7,289 nucleotides of DNA from Bacillota bacterium (GTDB lineage: Bacteria > Bacillota_A > Clostridia > DSM-8532), in the NCBI GenBank assembly GCA_023424865.1, contig JAFADM010000490.1, positions 1 to 7,289 of the forward strand, in the 5' to 3' direction. The notes under the pieces are model-generated. The model was not told where the DNA came from, searched no databases, and saw only the letters and a program-made list of their open reading frames with translations. Position numbers and translations under genes: made by a program. Of this stretch, positions 1-7,027 are shown one piece after another. Position 1 is the first letter of the stretch; each line of letters starts with the position of its first letter.

Positions 1-1
1 C

Positions 2-262
2 ATTGTGTTTGATGAAGATGGTTGTGGTTGTGATGTCCTTCCTTTTTACACAACATCACTTAGGGAACTGCTATCAAATAGTCCTAATATAGGTCGTTTT
101 AAAGAGCAAATAATTAGAGAGTTTGAAGAGAAAATGATGGTTTTGCCTGAAAAATGCAATTCCTTCATTTTGGTTCATGATACATATGATGGATATTATT
201 CTTTCAAAAAGAATAAAGAGGTTGAACTTTGGTATATTGGAACAGTAGTCATACCTTTTTGA
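2..262 (+). CDS. 3' end of a hypothetical protein, truncated by the window edge
   Basis: The frame is open from the first complete codon (2-4, Ile) to a TGA at 260-262, giving about 86 C-terminal residues. The first possible start is a GTG at 5 with no visible ribosome binding site before it, so the gene almost certainly begins outside the window. The fragment starts with an acidic, Cys-containing stretch (DEDGCGCD). It then has a charged, probably helical segment rich in Glu and Lys (around residues 30-45), and ends in aromatic and beta-like sequence (ELWYIGTVVIPF). There is no signal peptide or membrane segment in the visible part. I recognise no family. The base composition is AT-rich, like the GNAT gene downstream. 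The gene is probably real because the codons read as an ordinary soluble protein, but its function is unknown. Confidence 0.55.
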   Translation: MVFDEDGCGCDVLPFYTTSLRELLSNSPNIGRFKEQIIREFEEKMMVLPEKCNSFILVHDTYDGYYSFKKNKEVELWYIGTVVIPF

Positions 263-312
263 ATAGCAATGCTACGAATATAACTTACGCATTTTTTATA
301 ATATGTGAAAAT

Positions 313-347
313 AGCTGAGAGACATCAATAGATAGTGTCTCTTAGCT
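313..347. terminator. Hairpin after the partial gene, possible weak terminator
   Basis: Arms 313-324 (agctgagagaca) and 336-347 (tgtctcttagct) form a 12-bp stem with one G-T wobble and an 11-base loop. It lies 50 bases after the stop of the preceding gene. No T-tract follows on the + strand. On the - strand the stem is followed by tatttt, so as a terminator it would work better leftward, although no leftward gene is visible. It could also be a transcript-stabilising hairpin or a protein-binding inverted repeat. Confidence 0.35.
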
Positions 348-527
348 TAACAAGCTATATGGATTTCGAATACTATTTGGTTAAGTTGTTTGTTGATACG
401 GGGAAGTCTATCATAAGTGAAGTTCATAGTGAATATTTTAGGAAGCCTCTCTATTAAGACATTTACATTATAAATTCTATATAAACCACATGTATATTTT
501 ATAATTTGATATGAATCAGGTGGTGTA

Positions 528-1061
528 ATGGATATGAAGCAAACAATAATATTATCTCCGGCCACATTAGACGATGTCGATTTCCTAGTAGATAAAAAAA
601 CTAACTTATCTTTATGGCCATATGAAGATGATATTGCAGCTGCTGATAAAGATACAGTGCGCAAGCAAATAGTTGAAAGAATTAATAGTGATTGGTATAA
701 ACAATACATAATACAAATTGATAACCCTGCAAGGCTATCTATCGGAGTATTACATATTCATTGGTATGAAAAAGAGCGGGAGGCTTGGGAAATAGGTTAT
801 TGTATCTTTCCTGAACATCAAAGGCAAGGCTATTGTGTGGAAGCCGCAAAATTAGCGTTGAAGTATGCCTTTGAAGATTGGAATGCTCATAAAGTGGTTG
901 CTATGTGTAATGAATATAATACTGCGTCATATAAGGTGATGGAAAGGCTGGGAATGGTTAGAGAAGGGATATTCAGAGAAGAATTACCCTGGCAGGGTAA
1001 ATGGGCAAATCAATTCTTTTACTGCATTCTTGACAATGAATATGGAAAAATGAATAAATGA
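528..1061 (+). CDS. GNAT family N-acetyltransferase (RimJ/RimL type)
   Basis: This is a 177-residue protein, the usual length for single-domain GNAT enzymes, which move an acetyl group from acetyl-CoA to an amine. The acetyl-CoA binding region is at residues 89-105: a beta-strand (EIGYCIF) followed by a Q-R-Q-G-Y-C loop and a helix. The usual R/Q-x-x-G-x-G/A motif has Cys in place of the last Gly/Ala. Residues 129-143 (EYN..S..VMERLGM) match the conserved C-terminal Asn, Ser and Leu-Gly signature of the RimJ/RimL subgroup. The substrate could be a protein N-terminus, an antibiotic or another small amine; sequence does not decide. ATG 528 has aggtgg at 518-523, 4 bases away. ATG 534 (residue 3) has 10-base spacing and is a real alternative. 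A weak promoter candidate is TTGTTT (386-391), 17 bases, TATCAT (409-414). The protein is probably cytoplasmic. Confidence 0.88.
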   Translation: MDMKQTIILSPATLDDVDFLVDKKTNLSLWPYEDDIAAADKDTVRKQIVERINSDWYKQYIIQIDNPARLSIGVLHIHWYEKEREAWEIGYCIFPEHQRQGYCVEAAKLALKYAFEDWNAHKVVAMCNEYNTASYKVMERLGMVREGIFREELPWQGKWANQFFYCILDNEYGKMNK

Positions 1062-1121
1062 GATAATTTAATTATAATGCATAAAAAGGGATGTTTTTAT
1101 TATGTGCACGGGAATGAAATT

Positions 1122-2033
1122 ATGGACATAGTTAGGTTTGCGGTATTTACGGATTTGCATTATGATCATATTCATGATGGCAAAATGAGAATTAATAACT
1201 TTTTGAAGGATATCCAAAACACCAGCTTAGATTTTATTATTGAATTGGGAGACTTTTGTTATCCAATAGACAAAAATAAACCCCTTTTACGTGAATTGCA
1301 ACAAACAGGGGTTCCCTTTTATTGTGTTTTAGGAAACCATGATACGGATGCCTACTCAAGAGAACAGGTCTTAAATTTTCTTGAAATGCCCAATAATTAT
1401 TATTCGTTTATCTATGGTAAAATAAAATTTATCGTATTGGATGCTTGTTATATTAAGGATGAAAAGGGGTGTAAGCCCTATTTCAAAAGAAATTATGATA
1501 AAGCATCTGACTATTACCCTTACCTGCCTCCAGAAGAAATTCAATGGATTAAAAAGGAATTTGATGATACTAATGACTATTATGTTATTTTCTCGCATCA
1601 TAGCCTTGTAAATGAATTCGCTTCACGAGGTGTGTTTAACCGTGGAGAAATAAGAGAAATTATCAATAACGTCAATAATTCAGGTAAGCATGTGCTGTTA
1701 TGTATGAATGGTCATGATCATGGAGATGCCGTTAGCAAGATTGATAAAACTTACTTTTATACGTTAAATGCAATGTCCTATATTTGGTGCGGATTACGTG
1801 AGCATTATAGCTATTCCAAGGAAATACATGATAGCTATCCCTACCTGAAGGATATGATTTTATATAAAGAAGGTTTTTACACGATAGTCACCATTTTTGG
1901 TGATGGAAGTTTTGAAATTCGTGGTATGAACGGACATTATCAAAACATTACACCTCAGGAGCTAGGAATTGTTGATCTATGGAATGGCGTCTCTGTTGCT
2001 CCGGTGGTATCAGCATTAAAATCTGGAAAATGA
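1122..2033 (+). CDS. Calcineurin-like metallophosphoesterase
   Basis: The 303-residue protein carries all five blocks of the metallophosphoesterase fold, which binds two metal ions and cleaves phosphoesters. Numbered from the chosen start they are D11-x-H13 (FTDLHYD), G43-D44, G71-N-H-D74, the His pair 159-160 (FSHHS) and G197-H-D-H200. The layout resembles CpdA/Icc-like phosphodiesterases (COG1409). The substrate could be a cyclic nucleotide, another phosphodiester or a phosphomonoester; I cannot tell which. There is no signal peptide, so it is probably cytoplasmic. I chose ATG 1122 because ggga at 1110-1113 lies 8 bases upstream and the protein then begins right at the first beta-strand (MDIVRFAVFTD). 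An ATG at 1077 in the same frame would add 15 residues but has no SD, and a GTG at 1104 is also possible. The gene lies 60 bases after the GNAT stop and is AT-rich. Confidence 0.88.
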   Translation: MDIVRFAVFTDLHYDHIHDGKMRINNFLKDIQNTSLDFIIELGDFCYPIDKNKPLLRELQQTGVPFYCVLGNHDTDAYSREQVLNFLEMPNNYYSFIYGKIKFIVLDACYIKDEKGCKPYFKRNYDKASDYYPYLPPEEIQWIKKEFDDTNDYYVIFSHHSLVNEFASRGVFNRGEIREIINNVNNSGKHVLLCMNGHDHGDAVSKIDKTYFYTLNAMSYIWCGLREHYSYSKEIHDSYPYLKDMILYKEGFYTIVTIFGDGSFEIRGMNGHYQNITPQELGIVDLWNGVSVAPVVSALKSGK

Positions 2034-2087
2034 AGCAGACTTATTAAAAATTGTTGGAGAAGATCCGCTTTTGAAAGGTGAATAGAA

Positions 2088-2912
2088 ATGGAATGTCATT
2101 TAAAAAATATATCCATACACTATGAGGTAAGGGGTGAAGGAAAACCGGTTCTTTTATTGCATGGCTATTCTGTGGATCACAGGTTAATGCTGGGTTGTAT
2201 GGAGCCCTTATTTGAAGCAAAAGCAGGGTATAGAAGAATTTATATTGACTTGCCGGGAATGGGTAAAACAAGCGGCGAAAGCTGGATAAAAAATTCAGAT
2301 CATATGCTGGAGAGTGTTATCGAATTTATAACAAAAATAATACCCGAGGAAAGCTTCTTACTTGCGGGAGAATCCTACGGCGGCTATTTGGCAAGAGGGC
2401 TCGTTTATAAGATGGCCAATCGCATTGACGGGCTGTTTTTGCTATGTCCTGCCGTTATAATGAATTTTAAAAAACGGCGTATTCCGGCCCATCAGGTTCT
2501 TATGAAGGATGAGCTTTTATTGTCGGAGCTGGAACCATGGGATGCAGAGGATTTTGCATCAATGCATGTCGTGCAGAGCCGCAAAGTGTGGGAAAGGTAT
2601 CGAGACGAAATAGCAACGGGTATTAAAATTGCGGATAATGTTTTTTTAAAGAACTTGCAGGAAAAGGGATATGCGTTTTCCTTTGATGTTGATAAACTAG
2701 AGGAAAGGTATAATAAACCGACTCTGATGTTACTTGGACGCCAGGACTCAATCGTAGGCTACAAGGATGCGTGGGATATTTTAGATAACTATTCGAGAGC
2801 GACCTTTGCCGTGTTGGATAAAGCAGGCCATAATTTGCAGATAGAGCAGGAAGACTTGCTTAATTCACTCGTTGATGAATGGCTTGAAAGGGTTAAAGCG
2901 GATAAGGGCTAA
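2088..2912 (+). CDS. Alpha/beta hydrolase
   Basis: The 274-residue protein is a standard single-domain alpha/beta hydrolase, usually an esterase, lipase, thioesterase or C-C bond hydrolase. The oxyanion-hole motif is LLLHGYS (H25-G26). The nucleophile elbow is GESYGG with Ser96. The acid is Asp220 (LGRQDS) and the catalytic His is His248 (KAGHNL), so the triad is complete and in the right order. Residues of about 120-195 form the variable cap that sets substrate choice, which cannot be read here. There is no signal peptide. The start is well supported: aaaggtg at 2074-2080 is 7 bases before ATG 2088. The gene sits 54 bases after the metallophosphoesterase and 26 bases before the serine hydrolase, so it is probably co-transcribed with both. 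Confidence 0.9.
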   Translation: MECHLKNISIHYEVRGEGKPVLLLHGYSVDHRLMLGCMEPLFEAKAGYRRIYIDLPGMGKTSGESWIKNSDHMLESVIEFITKIIPEESFLLAGESYGGYLARGLVYKMANRIDGLFLLCPAVIMNFKKRRIPAHQVLMKDELLLSELEPWDAEDFASMHVVQSRKVWERYRDEIATGIKIADNVFLKNLQEKGYAFSFDVDKLEERYNKPTLMLLGRQDSIVGYKDAWDILDNYSRATFAVLDKAGHNLQIEQEDLLNSLVDEWLERVKADKG

Positions 2913-2938
2913 ATCTTGTTAAGGAGTATTAGCGCGAG

Positions 2939-4309
2939 GTGATTGCATTCTCCGGCTTTCTGAAAGAGTGTGAAGAAGACAGTGAAATTAACCTGACCCA
3001 TTTCATCTGTTTTTCTTCGGGCTCAATACTGGCTGAATACATAAGGCCGCCATATAAAAAAGATGGCTATAAGCTGCTTTTTTCGATGACCAAGTCCCTG
3101 ACTTCTCTGGCCGTGGGAATTGCAAGAGATAAGGGGTTATTGAAATTAGAGGATTTTGTGGTTACTTATTTTAAAGATGAATTACCCCAAAAACCCCATG
3201 AGAATTTATCTAAAATAAAAATTCGTCATCTCCTCACAATGACAAGCGGTATTCATGATAATACCTATACTATGCTGGTTACCCAGGATAATTGGGTAAG
3301 AGCTTTTCTGGCACAGGATTTTCCACATGAGCCGGGTACTTTTTACAGATATAGCACACATGGCTCCCATATGCTTTCGGCAATTATTCAAAAAGTATCG
3401 GGATTAACCCTTGAGGACTTTCTGAATAAGTTTTTGTTCTTTCCCATGGCCATTTATGAAGCCAAATGGGAAAGCTCCCCCGAGGGAATTACGGCTGGAG
3501 GAATGGGCTTGAGCCTTTACCCCCAGTCACTGGTGAAAATAGCACAGCTGCTGTTAAATGGCGGTATTTACAATAATGAAGCGTTATTGTCCGAAGAATA
3601 CATTGCTATGGCAACCACCTGTCAGGCAATAAAACAGGACGATTTTCAGGATAATAAAAATACTTTCTGCGGTTTTGAGTACGGCTTTCAATTTCATATA
3701 TGCAAAGAGGGATATTACCGCGCTGATGGGGCCTTCGGCCAGCTGTGCCTCCTTTGCCCGGAAAAGAGATATGGGTTTCTTGCCTTTTCGCAAAAAACAA
3801 AAATGGAAAAGCTGCTCTCACTAATCTATAAGTATTTTATAGAAGCTAAAGAGGCCTTAGTTATTGACAACAGCGATCATCAGGCAGCAATCGGTGAAAT
3901 GCCGGAACCGGGTTTGTTAATTCCTGAGGCAAGATATAAAATGGAGTATAACCCATTAGGGATAGACTATCTTGAATTTGGAACAGACCCTTTAAATCAG
4001 TACATGAAAATGGTCTTACCACAAAGAGAGGATATCCTTTATTTTAATCTGTCATATTTAACAGAAGGGAAAATGCATTTTATTAAAGATTTGAAAGAGC
4101 ATTATCAGGCTTATGTTTGCCGGGCAAAAGGGGCAGAGAAGCAGGTTCTAGAGTTAACTGCCTATTTTATTGAAACCCCTTATGTGGTTAAATACAGGAT
4201 AGCCTTTGAACGTGGCTTAATAAAATTGGACTTTTCTATTAATGTTAGCTTTACCCTCAAGAACTTCTGTGTGACGGGAGTAGTGTGGGATACCGTTCTA
4301 AATGCGTAA
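2939..4309 (+). CDS. Serine hydrolase of the class C beta-lactamase-like family
   Basis: The 456-residue protein belongs to the broad AmpC/penicillin-binding-protein-like hydrolases (COG1680), which are mostly esterases and peptidases. The catalytic S-x-x-K is S49-M-T-K52 in FSMTKSLTS, inside a typical family block. The HLLTMTSG block is at 97-104. The usual Y-x-N position reads Y138-S-T, so Asn is replaced by Thr. A DGAFGQ block at 263-268 takes the place of the lactamase KTG. Residues of about 310-456 form an additional C-terminal domain without clear motifs. There is no obvious signal peptide. GTG 2939 is the only sensible start: aaggag at 2921-2926 is 12 bases upstream, a little far, and an in-frame TAG lies at 2930. 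The N-terminus seems shorter than I expect for this family. It is the last gene of the hydrolase group. Confidence 0.85.
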   Translation: MIAFSGFLKECEEDSEINLTHFICFSSGSILAEYIRPPYKKDGYKLLFSMTKSLTSLAVGIARDKGLLKLEDFVVTYFKDELPQKPHENLSKIKIRHLLTMTSGIHDNTYTMLVTQDNWVRAFLAQDFPHEPGTFYRYSTHGSHMLSAIIQKVSGLTLEDFLNKFLFFPMAIYEAKWESSPEGITAGGMGLSLYPQSLVKIAQLLLNGGIYNNEALLSEEYIAMATTCQAIKQDDFQDNKNTFCGFEYGFQFHICKEGYYRADGAFGQLCLLCPEKRYGFLAFSQKTKMEKLLSLIYKYFIEAKEALVIDNSDHQAAIGEMPEPGLLIPEARYKMEYNPLGIDYLEFGTDPLNQYMKMVLPQREDILYFNLSYLTEGKMHFIKDLKEHYQAYVCRAKGAEKQVLELTAYFIETPYVVKYRIAFERGLIKLDFSINVSFTLKNFCVTGVVWDTVLNA

Positions 4310-4563
4310 AAATTAAATAAAAAGGCATATGTTTTAAAATAACGGTTATCTAACTGTTAAATTTGGCTTATACTATTACCTAAAGCGGGCTATGCCCAAC
4401 CCAATTGCTAGGAATCGCCTATGAAACAGCTTGTTTTTATTGACGCTTTTCAGCATAAGTACTTACAGCCATATAACCTATTTGCTCATAAAGGCCAAAT
4501 AAGGACTTTTTGAATTGCTGTTGAGGCATGGCGCAGAACTAAATAATATCAGGAGATTATAAC
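4310..4563 (+). other. Gap upstream of cysS: weak hairpins, no T-box
   Basis: There are 254 bases between the serine hydrolase stop and cysS. A small stem (4340-4347 with 4352-4359, loop atct) has one wobble and is followed by aattt, so it may be a weak terminator for the hydrolase group. A -10-like TATACT lies at 4369-4374 without a good -35. A second imperfect stem (4490-4496 with 4503-4509) is followed by only two further T residues. I looked for the T-box signature (TGGNACCGCG-like) that often precedes aminoacyl-tRNA synthetase genes in this phylum and did not find it. How cysS is transcribed is therefore not settled. Confidence 0.4.
4421..4513 (+). CDS. Possible 30-codon small ORF upstream of cysS
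   Basis: ATG 4421 opens a 30-codon frame ending at TGA 4511-4513, with agga at 4410-4413 seven bases upstream. The peptide is mixed basic and aromatic (two His, three Lys, no Cys) with no membrane segment. Its stop overlaps an imperfect hairpin (4490-4509) and lies 50 bases before cysS. It contains no Cys codon, so it does not look like a cysteine-sensing attenuation leader. It may be a leader peptide, a gene remnant or chance; chance is quite likely at this length. Confidence 0.2.
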   Translation: MKQLVFIDAFQHKYLQPYNLFAHKGQIRTF

Positions 4564-6039
4564 ATGAAATTGTATAATGCTTTTAGCAGAGAAAAAGAAG
4601 AGTTTGTACCCATTGATGAAAATAAAGTGAAAATGTATGCCTGTGGCATTACCGTATACGACGACTGCCATATCGGACACGCAAGGCAGGCCATTGTCTT
4701 TGATATTTTCAGCCGGTATCTTCGCTATAAAGACTATGATGTGACCTATGTGAGAAATTACACCGATGTGGATGATAAAATTATCGCCAGAGCCAATGCC
4801 CTGGGGATGAATGCGCTGGATTATTCACAAAAGAAAATAGAAGAGGCTGAAGAGGACCTGGCAGCCCTTAAAGTAATAGATGCGGATATTAAGCCAAAGG
4901 CTTCGGATTATATAGAGAAAATGCTGACCTTTATCGGAGATTTAATTAAGAAGGGCCATGCCTATGCAACCGAACGGGGGGATGTTTATTTTTCGGTAGA
5001 AAGCTTTGAAGGCTACGGAAAGCTGTCAAACAGGAATACGGAGGAGCTTCTCAACGGCGTCAGAAAAGAGGTGGAGGAAGGCAAAAAGAGCCCCATCGAT
5101 TTTGCGCTCTGGAAAGCCGCCAAAGAAGGCGAAATCTACTGGCAAAGTCCCTGGGGCAAGGGAAGGCCGGGATGGCATATTGAGTGCTCCACAATGGTTT
5201 TGGATACCCTGGGTGAGAGTATTGATATTCATGGAGGCGGTAAGGACCTTATTTTCCCCCACCACGAAAATGAAATTGCGCAAAGCGAAGCCTACACGGG
5301 AAAGCCTTATGTAAAATACTGGGTTCATAATGGGCTTATTACCATTGACGGTCAAAAAATGAGCAAATCCCTGGGCAACTCAATGACAATCAAACAGGCT
5401 CTTGAGAAATACCGCCCGGAGGTCATACGTTATGCCATGCTTGAAAAGCATTATTCCTCCGCCATTGATTTAAATGAAAAGGTCTTTTCCCTGGCTGAAA
5501 AGCAGCTTTATTATTTTTACAACACCCTGTCGAAAATGGATTCCTTCTTAAAGAATAATGGAAACCTTGAAGGCGGGAAGGTTTTGGACCCATCCGTCAT
5601 TGAAGGCATTGAAAAAGACTTTGAGGCTGCCATGGACGATGATTTAAACACCTCCATGGCTATTTCAAACCTTTTTGCCCTTTTCAAGCATGTCAATGCT
5701 TTAGTATCTGACAGAAAAAAAGCCCCACAGGATACAGCGGCGACATTGGCTCTGATAAAGGACAGGGTAGTAAGGGTATTTTCTGTTATCGGTTTATTGC
5801 AGGAGAAACCGGAAGAATTCATTGCGGTGCTCAAGAATAAGCATTTAACGCTTTTGGGCTTGTCCAAGGCTGCTATTGAGGATAGGATTTCACAAAGAAT
5901 CAGCGCCAAGGCAGCTAAAAACTATGAAACTGCAGATAAGCTAAGAGATAATCTTTTGGATCAGGGGATCTTGTTAATCGACAGTAAGGAAGGAACTCAA
6001 TGGGATATTAAAGACTTATACAGTCTCCCTGTTGATTAG
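4564..6039 (+). CDS. cysS: Cysteinyl-tRNA synthetase (cysteine--tRNA ligase)
   Basis: This 491-residue class I aminoacyl-tRNA synthetase activates cysteine with ATP and loads it on tRNA-Cys in the cytoplasm. The HIGH motif is H36-I-G-H39 and the KMSKS motif is K265-M-S-K-S269. Zinc ligands known from the E. coli enzyme have clear counterparts: C27 (MYACGITVYD), C208 (WHIECST), and H233 and E237 in FPHHENEIAQSEA. The zinc reads the thiol of cysteine. The anticodon-binding helical part occupies roughly residues 310-491. The protein is some 20-30 residues longer than many bacterial CysRS, with the extra length mainly in the C-terminal third and tail. The start is well set: aggag at 4551-4555 is 8 bases before ATG 4564. 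An intrinsic terminator follows 64 bases after the stop, so the gene is probably transcribed alone or at the end of a unit. Confidence 0.97.
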   Translation: MKLYNAFSREKEEFVPIDENKVKMYACGITVYDDCHIGHARQAIVFDIFSRYLRYKDYDVTYVRNYTDVDDKIIARANALGMNALDYSQKKIEEAEEDLAALKVIDADIKPKASDYIEKMLTFIGDLIKKGHAYATERGDVYFSVESFEGYGKLSNRNTEELLNGVRKEVEEGKKSPIDFALWKAAKEGEIYWQSPWGKGRPGWHIECSTMVLDTLGESIDIHGGGKDLIFPHHENEIAQSEAYTGKPYVKYWVHNGLITIDGQKMSKSLGNSMTIKQALEKYRPEVIRYAMLEKHYSSAIDLNEKVFSLAEKQLYYFYNTLSKMDSFLKNNGNLEGGKVLDPSVIEGIEKDFEAAMDDDLNTSMAISNLFALFKHVNALVSDRKKAPQDTAATLALIKDRVVRVFSVIGLLQEKPEEFIAVLKNKHLTLLGLSKAAIEDRISQRISAKAAKNYETADKLRDNLLDQGILLIDSKEGTQWDIKDLYSLPVD

Positions 6040-6103
6040 GACCCTATAGCTGATACGCGTCAAAAAAACAAATAATTTCATCGGCGATACAATTCATTTG
6101 GCT

Positions 6104-6123
6104 GCGGGCAAAGCCCGCTTTTT
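6104..6123 (+). terminator. Intrinsic terminator of cysS
   Basis: A 6-bp pure GC stem, gcgggc (6104-6109) with gcccgc (6113-6118), has an aaa loop and is followed by five T residues (6119-6123). It lies 64 bases after the cysS stop and 50 bases before the flavin reductase promoter, as expected for the end of the cysS transcript. Confidence 0.85.
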
Positions 6124-6172
6124 GTAATCGGGATTGCATGCTGAAAGGGGCCTTTTCGAAATCAGGAAAGGC

Positions 6173-6200
6173 TTGACAATATAGTACTATATGGTATAAT
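6173..6200 (+). promoter_or_regulatory. Sigma-A promoter of the flavin reductase gene
   Basis: TTGACA (6173-6178) and TATAAT (6195-6200) are both perfect consensus hexamers separated by 16 bases. A TG at 6192-6193 gives an extended -10. Transcription would start near 6207, leaving a leader of about 55 bases. Such a strong promoter for a small oxidoreductase suggests it is normally held down by a repressor. Confidence 0.88.
6179..6192. promoter_or_regulatory. Palindromic operator inside the promoter spacer
   Basis: ATATAGTACTATAT is a perfect 14-bp palindrome lying between the -35 and -10 hexamers, where a bound dimer would block RNA polymerase. A related box, TATAATCCTATA (6195-6206), follows 15 bases after the matching TATAGTACTATA core (6180-6191), so a second dimer might bind over the -10. 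The placement and symmetry fit a winged-helix repressor of the HxlR, MarR or similar type. That assignment is inference, and no regulator gene is in the window. Confidence 0.6.
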
Positions 6201-6262
6201 CCTATATAACAATATAAAAAGAGAGAGACATCAAAGAGCCATTGTCTTATGGAGGTAAACCA

Positions 6263-6835
6263 ATGTCTAAGGTATCAGTACCTGTATCTAGTAATTTTTG
6301 TCCTCAAACACTTTTTCTGTACGGAACTTACAAAGAGGATGGCAGTCCTAATTTCGGTCTGTTCTGCTGGTTTAGCTATTGCTGGGATGAAAGCCTGGGC
6401 GTTATGGCCTGTTTAGGCGGAAACAAGCTCACAAAGCAGCGGATAAAGGAAACCGGCGTGTTTTCTGCTAATCTGGTTACAGAGGGCATGCTGCCTTTGG
6501 CCGATTACTTTGGAAATATAAAAGGCTTCTCGGAAGAAAAAGCGAAACTATGCCCACCAACCGTAAAAGGCAGTGTTCTTGATGTCCCCATCCTTCAACA
6601 AAGCCCCTGGTCCTTTGAGCTTGAGGTGTCAAAAACTATGGAGCTTAATGACAGTGATGTTTTCCTATGTAAAATTCGTAATGTTCTTGCCGATGAAAGC
6701 CTTCTGGACGAGACAAAAACGATTGAGGAAAGATTGGGCGGTATAGCACCTGTAAGCTCAACCTTTAAAACCTACTTCTCCTGGCAGGGCAAAAGGCTGG
6801 GGGCTTGGGGAGAGCCATTAACGGGCATTAAGTAA
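6263..6835 (+). CDS. Flavin reductase family protein (flavoredoxin-like)
   Basis: The 190-residue protein resembles the flavin reductase-like domain family (DIM6/NTAB, COG1853), FMN-binding split-barrel proteins that pass electrons from NAD(P)H or ferredoxin to flavin or small acceptors. Typical blocks are the N-terminal strand with GTYKEDGSPNFGLF (21-34), then K55-L-T..RI..TGVFSANL (55-71), which lies in the expected flavin-phosphate region, followed by LADYFGNIKGFSEEK. Cys residues at 13, 35, 40, 50, 97 and 136 are more frequent than in its neighbours. It is cytoplasmic, with no signal peptide. I chose ATG 6263 because ggagg at 6251-6255 lies 7 bases upstream. A TTG at 6242 in the same frame would put that SD inside the gene. 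The gene has its own promoter and palindromic operator and is probably monocistronic. The physiological acceptor is unknown. Confidence 0.85.
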   Translation: MSKVSVPVSSNFCPQTLFLYGTYKEDGSPNFGLFCWFSYCWDESLGVMACLGGNKLTKQRIKETGVFSANLVTEGMLPLADYFGNIKGFSEEKAKLCPPTVKGSVLDVPILQQSPWSFELEVSKTMELNDSDVFLCKIRNVLADESLLDETKTIEERLGGIAPVSSTFKTYFSWQGKRLGAWGEPLTGIK

Positions 6836-6884
6836 AAAGGCTGGATTTGACAGGCCGTACCTCACTCGACACGAAAGGGGCTTA

Positions 6885-6910
6885 TTAAAAACAATTATAA
6901 TCGTTTTTAA
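6885..6910. repeat. 26-bp near-perfect AT-rich inverted repeat
   Basis: The arms (6885-6897 and 6898-6910) are reverse complements except for one A/C mismatch, with the symmetric core TTAAAAAC...GTTTTTAA. Flanking gctt (6880-6883) and aagc (6909-6912) can extend it as an alternative pairing. It lies 50 bases after the flavin reductase stop and ends two bases before the -35 of the next promoter. It could be a weak bidirectional terminator, an operator or an UP-like element; the stem is too AT-rich for a typical terminator. Confidence 0.5.
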
Positions 6911-6912
6911 GC

Positions 6913-6940
6913 TTGAAATGGACCCCCTGACTGTTATAAA
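6913..6940 (+). promoter_or_regulatory. Promoter of the structured leader and downstream gene
   Basis: TTGAAA (6913-6918), 16 bases, then TATAAA (6935-6940) with TG at 6932-6933 (extended -10). Each hexamer has five of six consensus bases. Transcription would begin near 6947, just before a run of RNA-like helices that ends in a terminator. That gives an untranslated leader of about 335 bases ahead of the ATG at 7283. Confidence 0.55.
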
Positions 6941-7027
6941 TTTGAAGTGTTAATTCAAATAGAAAGGTATGGCCTTGTGAACGTGAATCCTTACAGAAAG
7001 TTACAAAGCTCCGCGCAAAGACCACAA

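Noticed and set aside
359..457. 32-codon ORF upstream of the GNAT gene
   Set aside because: No ribosome binding site, and it starts within the region of the hairpin; chance is the simpler explanation.
347..709. 120-residue reverse-strand ORF
   Set aside because: It overlaps the well-supported GNAT gene, has no SD and resembles no family; it is a shadow.
1077..1121. Upstream ATG extending the metallophosphoesterase by 15 residues
   Set aside because: No SD precedes it, and the added residues lie outside the fold; ATG 1122 has ggga at a good distance.
4385..4397. gggc-tat-gccc mini-hairpin resembling a terminator
   Set aside because: Only four pairs and no T-tract follow it.
5026..5909. Reverse-strand ORFs inside cysS (109 and 130 residues) and a + strand ORF at 5006-5314
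   Set aside because: All lie within cysS, which has complete motifs; the frames are by-products of its codon use.
6150..6172. Hairpin gccttttc / ggaaaggc directly before the -35 of the flavin reductase promoter
   Set aside because: It lies outside the predicted transcript, and the cysS terminator before it is sufficient; no clear role.
6242..6262. TTG start for the flavin reductase
   Set aside because: It would place the strong ggagg SD inside the gene; ATG 6263 is correctly spaced.
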